The position numbers were made by a program, and so were the translations under genes. Below, piece after piece: positions 1 through 7,295 of a stretch of DNA of 42,970 bases. The DNA is from Firmicutes bacterium UBA4981 (GTDB taxonomy: Bacteria; Bacillota; SHA-98; UBA4971): assembly GCA_002398515.1 (NCBI GenBank), contig DGZL01000138.1:12302-55271 (forward strand). The letters run 5' to 3'. The notes under the pieces were generated by a model, which was given only the letters and a program-made list of their open reading frames with translations, was not told the DNA's origin and did not search any database. Position 1 is the first letter of the stretch. Each line of letters opens with the position of its first letter.

Positions 1-96
1 GTGGCAGGTGCCGGCGCGCCTATTGTCCTAACCTCACGATCAGACTCGAATGCGTCAAAATTCCATTCCCTTGCATTAGGTATCGCTTTAAGCTAG
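1..96 (+). CDS. ptb: Phosphate butyryl/acyl transferase, C-terminal end (partial, runs off window start)
   Basis: Frame 1 is open from the first base to a TAG at 94-96 and encodes 31 residues. They contain the stretch APIVLTSRSDS and then K-x-x-S-L-A-L, the characteristic C-terminal end of phosphate acetyl/butyryltransferases, where this loop and final helix close the active site. The enzyme converts acyl-CoA plus phosphate to acyl phosphate plus CoA. The next genes are bcd and buk, so phosphate (iso)butyryl/isovaleryl transferase (Ptb) is the best reading, supplying acyl phosphate to the kinase two genes on. Only the tail is visible, so acetyl versus butyryl specificity rests on context. Confidence 0.8.
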   Translation: MAGAGAPIVLTSRSDSNASKFHSLALGIALS

Positions 97-230
97 CCGG
101 CAAGGAGGATAAAGGAGGATAGCCTATCTGGTGCTAATGTGAGGGTTTGCGGTGCCCTGCTTAGTAGGCGATAGTAGGTTGAGCAAATATGAAGCGCTTA
201 GCAGTGAAGAGGAAAGGGGATATGTGTTCC

Positions 231-1298
231 ATGAGAGTATTCGATGAAATGTCTAAATACGGATATGAGCAACTGGTTTTCGCCAGCGATGAAGTGTCAG
301 GGTTGCGCGCAGTCATAGCTATCCACGATACTACCCTTGGCCCTGCTCTTGGTGGGTGTAGAATGTGGCCGTACGAATCAGAGGAAGACGCGATCATTGA
401 CGCGCTGAGGCTGGCCAGGGGAATGACCTATAAGAGTTCTGCTGCAGGCCTCGACCTTGGCGGGGGCAAGGCTGTAATCATCGGAGATCCTCGGAAAGAC
501 AAGAGTGAAGCGTTATTACGGGCATTCGGAAGATTCGTGGACACGATGGGAGGACGGTACATAACCGCTGAAGACGTGGGAATTCGCGGGGATGATGTGG
601 AAATCATTCATATGGAGACCCAACACGTAGTGGGACTTCCGTCAGGCCCCGGCGCGGGCGGTGACCCATCCCCTGTTACCGCGTACGGGGTCATTCGTGG
701 GATGATAGCCTGCTTGGAAGAGGTGTTCCGGGACGGTTCACTCAATGGTAGAAGCGTAGCAGTCCAGGGCATCGGCAACGTAGGTTATTCCATCGTGAAA
801 CATCTTGCCGGGGAAGGTGCCGTAGTTTATGTAACTGACGTCTTCAAAGAAAGGGTAGACGCGGTAGTTGAAGAGTTCGGCGCAAAGCCTGTTTCTCCCG
901 ACGAGATTTATGACATTGAATGCGATGTATTCTGTCCTTGCGCACTGGGCGGGGTGATAAACGTGGAGACAGTGACGCGACTAAGGTGCAAGATTGTCGC
1001 CGGTTCCGCCAACAACCAACTCAAGGATGAAAGCCACGGTCATGCCTTGGAAGACTTGGGTATTCTCTATGCGCCTGACTATATTATCAATGCAGGCGGG
1101 GTAATCAATGTAGCGGAAGAGATCTACGGCTACGATAGGGAAAGAGCTTTGCGCAAAGCAGGAGGCATATACGACAGAATTAGATCCGTTATAGAAATTG
1201 CCAAGAGAGAAGGAATTCCCCCGCATCTGGCAGCATCTCGTCTTGCAGAGGAAAGGATAGCGAGGATAGGCGGAATCCACAGGATATTCGTGCCTTGA
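231..1298 (+). CDS. bcd: Leucine dehydrogenase (Glu/Leu/Phe/Val dehydrogenase family)
   Basis: NAD-dependent oxidative deamination of leucine, valine and isoleucine to branched 2-oxoacids. The N-terminal domain carries YGYEQLVF, the loop IHDTTLGPALGG and the glycine-rich catalytic-lysine segment GLDLGGGKAV. The C-terminal Rossmann domain has GIGNVGYS and later GSANNQL and NAGGVINVAEE. From the ATG at 231 the protein is 355 residues, close to the usual ~364. Known family members begin with a short leader followed by FDxMxKYGYEQLVF, which fits 231. The in-frame ATGs at 189 and 222 would add 14 or 3 residues; AGGGG at 215-219 lies 11 nt before 231. It sits between ptb and buk, as in bkd operons. 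Confidence 0.93.
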   Translation: MRVFDEMSKYGYEQLVFASDEVSGLRAVIAIHDTTLGPALGGCRMWPYESEEDAIIDALRLARGMTYKSSAAGLDLGGGKAVIIGDPRKDKSEALLRAFGRFVDTMGGRYITAEDVGIRGDDVEIIHMETQHVVGLPSGPGAGGDPSPVTAYGVIRGMIACLEEVFRDGSLNGRSVAVQGIGNVGYSIVKHLAGEGAVVYVTDVFKERVDAVVEEFGAKPVSPDEIYDIECDVFCPCALGGVINVETVTRLRCKIVAGSANNQLKDESHGHALEDLGILYAPDYIINAGGVINVAEEIYGYDRERALRKAGGIYDRIRSVIEIAKREGIPPHLAASRLAEERIARIGGIHRIFVP

Positions 1299-1352
1299 CA
1301 GGCAGTATGTCAGCGTGCTGCTTCCAAACTAGCTGCCGGGAGGGAGACGATC

Positions 1353-2420
1353 ATGCATAGGATACTCGCGATTAATCCCGGTTCTACATCCACAAAGATC
1401 GCTGTATACGAAGACGATGATCTGGTTTTTGAAGAGGTGATCAGATATAGGCCCGAGGAATTCGCCATGTTTGAGACTGTGATGGATCAGTACAAGAAAA
1501 GGATTGAAGACATATTCGAAATCCTGGCACGACGGGACTGTCAAGTGTCGGATTTCACAGCGATAATCGGCAGGGGAGGCCTGCTAAAGCCGATAGAAAG
1601 CGGGGTTTATGAGGTAAACGCCAAGATGATCAGTGATCTTATCGGTACAGGCAAGATTCCTCATGCGTGCAACCTCGGAGCTCCGATGGCACGGGAGATT
1701 GCAGACATTATCGGTGTCCCTGCATTTATCGCAGATCCTCCCGTAGTTGACGAGTTGTGCCCCTTGGCCAGGTTATCCGGTCTTCCGGAAATATCACGGA
1801 CCGCCGTATTCCATGCGCTCAACCATAAGGCTGTCGCCAGGCGGGCAGCTAAGGCCATGGGGATCCGGTACGAGGACGCGAATTTCATCGTGTGCCATGT
1901 GGGCAGCGGTGCCACCATCGGCGCACACAGGAGAGGCAGAGTTATCGATGCCAATAACGCCCTGGACGGTGAAGGGCCGTTTACTCCTGAGAGGTGCGGA
2001 GGGCTTCCCCTCCTTGGTTTTGTGGAAATGTGTTATTCAGGTAACCTTTCCCTGGAAGACATTAAGAAGAAGCTGGTGGGTCGAGGCGGGCTAATGGCTT
2101 ATCTTGGGACAAACAGCGCAATAGAGGTAGAGAGGCGTATTGAAGAAGGAGATGAATACGCAGCCCTTGTATATGAAGCCATGGCTTACCAGATTGCCAA
2201 GGAAATAGGAGCCCTGGCAACTGTCCTCAAAGGGGATGTTGATGCAATAATCATGACAGGAGGGGTGTCTTATTCAGAAATGCTGGTAGAATGGATTAAG
2301 GCTCGTGTTGAATTCATAGCGCCTGTTATGGTTTACCCAGGCGAAGATGAGATGCGGGCTTTGGCTGAAGCGTGTCTTCGTACACTTCGTCGCGAGGAGG
2401 AAGTAAAGGTCTACATGTAG
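1353..2420 (+). CDS. buk: Butyrate kinase family acyl kinase
   Basis: Acetokinase/ASKHA-family kinase that turns acyl phosphate plus ADP into a carboxylic acid and ATP. It starts with the phosphate-binding motif ILAINPGSTSTKIAVY, has the HALNHKAVARR and CHVGSGATIGAHRRGRVIDANNALDGEGPF segments, and ends with IIMTGGVSYSEML. Its 355 residues match butyrate kinases (~355) and are shorter than acetate kinases (~400). The ATG is preceded by GGGAGGGAG. It follows bcd by about 55 bp and precedes a ferredoxin oxidoreductase operon. In this setting isobutyryl, isovaleryl and 2-methylbutyryl phosphates are the likely substrates, giving substrate-level ATP; that specificity is inferred. Confidence 0.92.
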   Translation: MHRILAINPGSTSTKIAVYEDDDLVFEEVIRYRPEEFAMFETVMDQYKKRIEDIFEILARRDCQVSDFTAIIGRGGLLKPIESGVYEVNAKMISDLIGTGKIPHACNLGAPMAREIADIIGVPAFIADPPVVDELCPLARLSGLPEISRTAVFHALNHKAVARRAAKAMGIRYEDANFIVCHVGSGATIGAHRRGRVIDANNALDGEGPFTPERCGGLPLLGFVEMCYSGNLSLEDIKKKLVGRGGLMAYLGTNSAIEVERRIEEGDEYAALVYEAMAYQIAKEIGALATVLKGDVDAIIMTGGVSYSEMLVEWIKARVEFIAPVMVYPGEDEMRALAEACLRTLRREEEVKVYM

Positions 2421-2439
2421 ACGTAGGAGGTGACGCAAA

Positions 2440-2643
2440 GTGGCAAGAGTTGTGTTTGACGAAGAACGGTGTAAAGGTTGTGAGTTGTGTGTCGCCTTTT
2501 GTCCCAGGAAACTCCTGGTCATGGCAGAGCATTTCAATGCTAAGGGATATCATCCGGCGACCATACTTGACAAGGAAGAATGTAATGCATGCACTTATTG
2601 TGCCAGGATGTGTCCGGAGGTAGCAATTGAAGTATACAGGTAA
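2440..2643 (+). CDS. 2-oxoacid:ferredoxin oxidoreductase, delta (ferredoxin-like) subunit
   Basis: A 67-residue protein with two complete [4Fe-4S] motifs, CKGCELCVAFCP near residues 12-23 and CNACTYCARMCP near 48-59. This is the ferredoxin-type delta subunit of four-subunit 2-oxoacid:ferredoxin oxidoreductases, passing electrons from the thiamine-diphosphate subunit to external ferredoxin. It starts at GTG 2440 behind TAGGAGGTGACG, a near-perfect ribosome binding site. It is the first of four tightly packed genes (delta, alpha, beta, gamma), and lies 19 bp after buk. Acetyl- or 2-oxoglutarate-specific versions look alike; neighbours bcd, buk and ptb favour 2-oxoisovalerate. Confidence 0.9.
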   Translation: MARVVFDEERCKGCELCVAFCPRKLLVMAEHFNAKGYHPATILDKEECNACTYCARMCPEVAIEVYR

Positions 2644-2661
2644 AGGAGGGACTCTGTTCTC

Positions 2662-3723
2662 ATGGGAGAGAAGGTGCTGATGAAAGGGAATGAAGCTATA
2701 GCAGAAGCAGCCATTTTGGCAGGCTGCAGACACTTTTTCGGTTATCCGATAACTCCTCAAAATGAGATTCCTGAGTACATGTCAAGACGTATGCCTGAGG
2801 TGGGAGGAGTTTTCCTCCAGGCAGAGAGTGAGGTTGCAGGCAGCAACATGGTGTACGGGGCTGCGTGTGCCGGCGCCAGGGTAATGACTACGTCCTCGAG
2901 TCCCGGAATCAGCTTAATGCAAGAAGCCATCTCATACATGGCAGGCGCAGAGCTTCCTTGTGTACTTGTGAATATTGTTCGGGGCGGACCTGGTCTAGGT
3001 GGTATACAGGGATCTCAAGCTGACTATTTTCAGGCAACCAAAGGAGGAGGCCATGGCGACTACAGACTGATAGTTCTTGCACCCGCAAGCGTGCAGGAAC
3101 TCATGGACCTTACCATTACCGCTTTTGATTTGGCTGACATGTACCGCATTCCGGTCATGATTCTAGGTGACGCGATCTTAGGCCAGATGATGGAGCCTGT
3201 AATCCCAGGGAGAAGAGGGAAAGCAGACTTGCCTCCGAAGACTTGGGCTACTGTAGGAGCGAAGATGCGGCCGAAGAACGTAATAACTTCACTAAGCCTC
3301 GACCCGGCGAAGCTGGAGCAACATAATTTTGACTTGGGAAAGAAATACAACAAAATTGCCGACGAGCAAGTCAGGTACAAGACCTATATGACTGACGATG
3401 CTGAAACACTGCTGGTGGCGTACGGAACATGCGCACGGATTTCGCAGGCAGCAGTTGATATGGCAAGAGAGCGTGGCCTGAGGGTCGGCCTGTTCAGGCC
3501 TGTCAGTCTATGGCCTTTTCCATATGAGGCCCTGCAACTAGCAGCAGAGGAGAGTCTACGGGTGTTAACTGTTGAGATGAGTCTTGGCCAGATGGTCGAA
3601 GATGTTCGCCTGGCAATACTTGGCTCTAAACCTGTCCGTTTTTATGGCCGTACAGGCGGAATGACGCCGACACCCAGGGAAGTGCTGGAGGAAATCGAAA
3701 GGATTGTGGAGGAGGGGATATAG
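2662..3723 (+). CDS. vorB: 2-oxoacid (probably 2-oxoisovalerate):ferredoxin oxidoreductase, alpha subunit
   Basis: This 353-residue protein has the alpha-subunit pyrimidine-binding domain: GNEAIAEAAILAGCRHFFGYPITPQNEI at the N-terminus, QAESEVAGSNMVYGAACAGARVMTTSSSPGISLM around residue 55, then VRGGPGLGGIQGSQADYFQA. A transketolase C-terminal-like domain follows (GTCARISQAAVDMARERGLRVGLFRPVSLWPFP). The complex decarboxylates a 2-oxoacid to its acyl-CoA and reduces ferredoxin. The length and motifs match the group annotated as VorB or KorA. Its operon with bcd, buk and ptb makes branched-chain oxoacids the likeliest substrates, but sequence alone does not exclude 2-oxoglutarate. The ATG at 2662 follows AAAGGAGGG at 2642-2650. 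Confidence 0.88.
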   Translation: MGEKVLMKGNEAIAEAAILAGCRHFFGYPITPQNEIPEYMSRRMPEVGGVFLQAESEVAGSNMVYGAACAGARVMTTSSSPGISLMQEAISYMAGAELPCVLVNIVRGGPGLGGIQGSQADYFQATKGGGHGDYRLIVLAPASVQELMDLTITAFDLADMYRIPVMILGDAILGQMMEPVIPGRRGKADLPPKTWATVGAKMRPKNVITSLSLDPAKLEQHNFDLGKKYNKIADEQVRYKTYMTDDAETLLVAYGTCARISQAAVDMARERGLRVGLFRPVSLWPFPYEALQLAAEESLRVLTVEMSLGQMVEDVRLAILGSKPVRFYGRTGGMTPTPREVLEEIERIVEEGI

Positions 3724-3726
3724 GCA

Positions 3727-4473
3727 ATGAAAAAAGTATTCGGACGTCCGGAAGCACTGACAGACGTTCCCACCCACTACTGCCCTGGATGTACCCATGG
3801 CATTATCCACCGACTGATAGCGGAAGTCATTGATGAACTCGGTGTCTGTGAGAAAACCATCGGAATTTCGCCTGTAGGATGCGCGGTACTGGCGTATGAC
3901 TACTTCAACTGTGATTTCGTTGAGGCTTCTCACGGCAGAGCGCCTGCAGTCGCTACCGGAATTAAGAGGACTCTCCCTGACTCTGTCGTTTTCTGTTATC
4001 AAGGCGACGGGGACCTGGCTTCTATCGGAGCCGCTGAAATAGTCCATGCCGCAACTCGAGGAGAGAAGATCACCGTAATTTTTGTGAATAATGCAATATA
4101 TGGAATGACCGGCGGGCAAATGGCGCCTACAACATTACCGGGGCAGAGGACTACGACTTCTCCGAGGGGCAGAGATGTGGAAAGCGCAGGCCATCCCATC
4201 AGAGTCGCAGAACTTCTGTCGTCATTGTCAGGCGTGGCATATATTTCCAGGGTCTCGGCCACGAGTCCTGCCAATGTCACGAAAGCGAAACGTGCTGTGA
4301 GAAAAGCCTTCGAGACACAAATAGAGGGCAAAGGATTCAGTCTCGTGGAGTTTCTCTCCACTTGTCCAATCAACTGGGGCATGTCTCCTCTTGAAGCAAT
4401 GAAATGGATAGACGATAAAATGAGTCTCTACTATCCGCTGGGAGACTACACTCGGGTTCCGGAGGTGGGCTAG
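3727..4473 (+). CDS. 2-oxoacid:ferredoxin oxidoreductase, beta (thiamine-diphosphate) subunit
   Basis: The 248-residue thiamine-diphosphate-binding subunit. It begins with the cluster-associated CPGCTHGIIHRL and contains the TPP/Mg motif from GDGDLASIGAAEIVHAA to NNAIYGMTGGQMAPTT, plus a later ARVSA-like region and CPINWGMSP near the C-terminus. It binds the cofactor on which the oxoacid is decarboxylated and houses the [4Fe-4S] cluster that receives the electrons. The start lies 3 bp after the alpha gene stops, and the gamma gene begins 2 bp after this one ends, so translation is probably coupled. Substrate inference is as for the alpha subunit. Confidence 0.9.
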   Translation: MKKVFGRPEALTDVPTHYCPGCTHGIIHRLIAEVIDELGVCEKTIGISPVGCAVLAYDYFNCDFVEASHGRAPAVATGIKRTLPDSVVFCYQGDGDLASIGAAEIVHAATRGEKITVIFVNNAIYGMTGGQMAPTTLPGQRTTTSPRGRDVESAGHPIRVAELLSSLSGVAYISRVSATSPANVTKAKRAVRKAFETQIEGKGFSLVEFLSTCPINWGMSPLEAMKWIDDKMSLYYPLGDYTRVPEVG

Positions 4474-4475
4474 TA

Positions 4476-5054
4476 ATGCAGGAACAGGTAATCTTTGCAG
4501 GGTTCGGCGGACAGGGCGTCATGCTAATAGGACAGCTGGTGACGTATGCAGGAATGATCGAAGGCGCAAATGTAAGCTGGATGCCTTCATACGGCCCTGA
4601 GATGAGGGGAGGAACTGCCAATTGCCAAGTAGTAGTGTCCTCTACGGAAGTGTCCTCTCCCCTTGTTACTGAGCCTACGAGTCTGATCGCCCTCAATAAA
4701 CCATCCTTGGACAAATTTGCTCCTTGGGTCAAAAGCGGTGGGCTCATCATCTACAACTCTTCTCTCATTGAATCGCCGCCTGAGAGGACAGATGTAAGGA
4801 TATTGGCTGTCCCTGCAAACAAGGTTGCAAATGAGCTCGGGGATTTACGTATCGCTAACATGGTAGCGCTGGGAGCCTACCTCGCCACAACCAGGGTGGT
4901 AGGTTGCGATACAGTTCTTGACGCCATGAAGAGAGTGCTGCCGGAAAGGCGCCATAATCTAATTCCCCTAAACCGGCAAGCGCTTGCTCGCGGTATTGAA
5001 ATTGCTTCTGTGTGGCATTCACGGGACCAAGGGGAAGTCAGCGGGGCCGAATGA
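4476..5054 (+). CDS. 2-oxoacid:ferredoxin oxidoreductase, gamma subunit
   Basis: A 192-residue gamma subunit of the pyruvate/ketoisovalerate oxidoreductase family. It opens with the family signature VIFAGFGGQGVMLIGQLV, then SWMPSYGPEMRGGTANCQVVVS and later NMVALGAYL. It binds CoA and completes the delta-alpha-beta-gamma complex. It ends at TGA 5052-5054. The last 17 bp overlap the 3' end of the oppositely oriented gerMN gene, and I see no intrinsic terminator after it, so operon termination must occur inside or beyond that gene. Confidence 0.9.
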   Translation: MQEQVIFAGFGGQGVMLIGQLVTYAGMIEGANVSWMPSYGPEMRGGTANCQVVVSSTEVSSPLVTEPTSLIALNKPSLDKFAPWVKSGGLIIYNSSLIESPPERTDVRILAVPANKVANELGDLRIANMVALGAYLATTRVVGCDTVLDAMKRVLPERRHNLIPLNRQALARGIEIASVWHSRDQGEVSGAE

Positions 5055-5649
5055 GCTCCGCCGCTCTCACCTGGGGAGTATCGATACCTATGTGGCCTCC
5101 GATACTCTCCCGTTTTTCCCCTTCAATCAGTATTTGGCAACGAGTGATTCCAGGGAACTCTGTAAGCGTATTTACTATGGATCCGATAAGCAAAGCCTCA
5201 TTCCAGCTACCGCCTACGAAGTTAGTTACAATCTCCTCGCTGAAATCGGCGATAGCCAGGTCTCCTTTTACTTCGAGGCCCTTCACCTCTGTTCCTTGAG
5301 GGATAGTCCCATCCTGTCCGCTTTCAGGCAGAGGTCCTCTGACAAGGAGTTCCAGGGCGCCTCTCATGGGGTCAACCCCTGCAGCCACTCTTCGCCTTAC
5401 AGGAACCAGGTATGATTCAGTCGGTGTACTTCTGGCATAATATACTGTTACCTCAGAACCCATCGCAGATTCTTCCAGAGTCTCGATTTCCGAAACTCGT
5501 CTGGATAGGGCGGCGAGATCCTCAAACGCCCTGTCCAAGTCCCTCTCGATTGCCGTGATATCCCGTGATAACCTTGTTGTTACTCCCACTGACCATCCTA
5601 TCAAGGTCAACACCACAAATACGGCCACCCAAATGTGCCATTTTTGCAC
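5038..5649 (-). CDS. GerMN-domain protein, sporulation/germination associated
   Basis: A 203-residue membrane-anchored protein read leftward from GTG at 5649. Residues about 5-26 form one hydrophobic segment without a lipobox cysteine. Residues ~28-60 look coiled-coil (regular Ile/Leu, many Glu/Arg). The rest is a GerMN domain: VTVYYARSTPTESYLVPVRR, ALELLVRGP, IPQGTEVKGLEVKGDLAIADFSEEI, then a final ILIEG strand. GerMN domains occur in the spore protein GerM and related extracytoplasmic proteins. The RBS GAGGAGG lies 7-8 nt upstream, and an exact sigma-G-type promoter lies just before it, so forespore expression is likely. Its 3' end overlaps the convergent gamma-subunit gene by 17 bp. Confidence 0.85.
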   Translation of the reverse strand: MQKWHIWVAVFVVLTLIGWSVGVTTRLSRDITAIERDLDRAFEDLAALSRRVSEIETLEESAMGSEVTVYYARSTPTESYLVPVRRRVAAGVDPMRGALELLVRGPLPESGQDGTIPQGTEVKGLEVKGDLAIADFSEEIVTNFVGGSWNEALLIGSIVNTLTEFPGITRCQILIEGEKRESIGGHIGIDTPQVRAAELIRPR

Positions 5650-5677
5650 CGGTATTCCTCCTCAAATTATCAATGAC

Positions 5678-5707
5678 TATGATGTCCCCCATGCGGGAAA
5701 CATATTC
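5678..5707 (-). promoter_or_regulatory. Sigma-G (forespore)-type promoter for gerMN
   Basis: On the - strand, -35 GAATA (5707-5703), an 18-bp spacer, and -10 CATCATA (5684-5678). This fits the B. subtilis sigma-G consensus GHATR-N18-CATXHTA at every defined position. Expected transcription start is about 5671, some 22 nt before the GTG, leaving room for the GAGGAGG ribosome site. Sigma-F recognises related elements, so forespore sigma F/G is the safe statement. Confidence 0.7.
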
Positions 5708-5841
5708 GGGACAAGTTCACAGCCACGTGTCCTTCCACCCTTACTCATCACTATACGACAGTGTATGTGGTTTCCCTGCTAAGTGGGGCCATCGGTCCGG
5801 GGGGCTTCGCACTCAGGGTAGACCGGTTGGGGGTCATCTGT

Positions 5842-6939
5842 ATGATAAGGGCAAGGCGAGGGTCTGTTACGAGAGTTACGAGACTTCCTTCAGGAGCCCT
5901 GGAAGCAGAGGTCGTTTGTGAAGGGAGAAACTCAGTTGCCATATGCTATCCGGATCTGACAGGACCTGTGGCGCCCGGTGATTGGGTAATCCTAAATACC
6001 AACGCTGTCCAACTCGAGCTTGGGACAGGTGGGTATCATTTTGTCATGTGGGTGGAGGGCAGGGAAGGTCTAGGCGAGGTAGGTGGCCCGGGGCACATCA
6101 TCAAAGCACGATACACCCCCTTCCAGGTTTGCTGTCTCGCTGCTGAAGAGGAAGACAGCGAATATCATGAAGCACTCAGGGAGTTCAAGTCAATCAGGGA
6201 TATGCCTGTTGTCGCTTGTGAGCTGCACAGCATGGTTGCGCCTGTAGTAGCCGGCATCAAGGAAACTGCAGGCAATGAAGCCAGGATTGCTTACATAATG
6301 ACCGATGGAGGGGCATTACCGGCAGCCTTCAGTAGATTAGTCCAAGACCTGCGCGACAAGGCATTGATAGACACTGTCATCACTTGTGGTCATGCGTTCG
6401 GCGGAGACCTGGAGTCTATAAACGTCTATTCAGCCTTATGTGTTGCAAAAGAGTGTGCCAAGGCAGACGCGGTAGTAGTCGCTATGGGGCCTGGCCAGGC
6501 GGGAACAGGCACGAGATACGGATTCTCCGGTATTGAACAAGGCATAGCTATGAACGCAACTTACTCCCTTGGAGGAATTCCTATTCTGGCGCCGAGAATC
6601 AGCTTCTCCGATTTTCGCGGGAGACATCTCGGAGTGAGCCACCATACCATCACTGTCCTGAAAGAGGTGGTGTTGGCTGATTGTATAGTAGTCTTACCTG
6701 AGATACCGGTGGATAAGTGGAGATTTGTAAGATCACAACTCAATGGGGAAGGCCTAACCGGACGGCATGTTGTTGTCACCGAGGACGGAATGTCAGCAGT
6801 CAAAAGGCTTCAAAGGGATGCAATTGATGTCACTACAATGGGGCGGACTGTCCTGGAAGATCCGGAATTTTTTCTTGCTCCGGGTGCTGCCGGCGTCTTT
6901 GCAGGAAAACTTGTGATGGAAATGAAGACTTGCGTTTAA
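5842..6939 (+). CDS. DUF3866 family protein
   Basis: About 365 residues, recognised as the DUF3866 family of unknown function found in spore-forming and related Gram-positive bacteria. Visible features are the N-terminal beta-rich part (MIRARRGSVTRV, then VAPGDWVILNTNAVQLELGTGGYHFV), the central LHSMVAPVVAGIKETAGNEARIAYIMTDGGALPAAFS, and a glycine-rich MGPGQAGTGTRYGFSGIEQG that resembles a phosphate- or nucleotide-binding loop. No membrane segment or signal peptide. I chose ATG 5842 because family members begin near the MIRxRRG motif; an in-frame GTG at 5761 would add 27 residues. The gene is divergent from gerMN. No function is assigned. Confidence 0.8.
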   Translation: MIRARRGSVTRVTRLPSGALEAEVVCEGRNSVAICYPDLTGPVAPGDWVILNTNAVQLELGTGGYHFVMWVEGREGLGEVGGPGHIIKARYTPFQVCCLAAEEEDSEYHEALREFKSIRDMPVVACELHSMVAPVVAGIKETAGNEARIAYIMTDGGALPAAFSRLVQDLRDKALIDTVITCGHAFGGDLESINVYSALCVAKECAKADAVVVAMGPGQAGTGTRYGFSGIEQGIAMNATYSLGGIPILAPRISFSDFRGRHLGVSHHTITVLKEVVLADCIVVLPEIPVDKWRFVRSQLNGEGLTGRHVVVTEDGMSAVKRLQRDAIDVTTMGRTVLEDPEFFLAPGAAGVFAGKLVMEMKTCV

Positions 6940-7062
6940 CTGCCAAGATTCGAGAAGATCGCCCAGTGTCGCATAAGTCTTAGACAGGCTTGCAAGGACC
7001 TCCAGCACCTCAGCGGGCTTTCCACAGACGTGAAATGAGTCTTTTCTGAAAATAATGTCCAT
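6793..7062 (-). CDS. Small MciZ-like protein (candidate FtsZ-ring inhibitor)
   Basis: An 89-residue frame on the - strand starting at ATG 7062, with AAGGAGGG at 7080-7073. Its first 39 residues align without gaps to the 40-residue B. subtilis MciZ as I remember it: identical at Gly14, Lys15, Glu18, Leu23, Thr29 and Asp35, with conservative matches at 12, 19, 28, 30, 33 and 37. MciZ is made in the mother cell under sigma-E, blocks FtsZ polymerisation, and lies beside nudF in B. subtilis; here nudF is the divergent neighbour and a sigma-E-type promoter precedes the gene. Oddity: the frame continues ~50 residues beyond the MciZ length, antisense to the 3' end of the DUF3866 gene. A stop exists in another frame near residue 42. 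The protein end is therefore uncertain. Confidence 0.5.
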   Translation of the reverse strand: MDIIFRKDSFHVCGKPAEVLEVLASLSKTYATLGDLLESWQLNASLHFHHKFSCKDAGSTRSKKKFRIFQDSPPHCSDINCIPLKPFDC

Positions 7063-7091
7063 AAGAGGACATCCCTCCTTCTATGGTGTAT

Positions 7092-7120
7092 ATGATATGC
7101 TAAAGCAGCTGATGTTATTC
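7092..7120 (-). promoter_or_regulatory. Sigma-E (mother-cell)-type promoter for the mciZ-like gene
   Basis: On the - strand, -35 GAATAAC (7120-7114), 14-bp spacer, -10 CATATCAT (7099-7092). Against the sigma-E consensus ZHATAXX-N14-CATACAHT this is 6/7 and 6/8 with exact spacing. The promoter before spoIIM in the same window has the same ATAAC -35 and the same spacing. The -10 ends about 29 nt before the start codon. Confidence 0.5.
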
Positions 7121-7295
7121 CAGTATCTTGGTACATGTCCAGTAATTTCCGCTGTGCTGATTTGCAGGCCAAATACTGTTCGTCCCCTGGTACAAGCTGG
7201 GATAATTCCGACAAGCCCCGCGTCAGACCGTGCTTTAGCACCTGATGGTCGCGAAAACTTGTGCAGGCTATTGAAGAATGCAGGAGGGAAGACTA

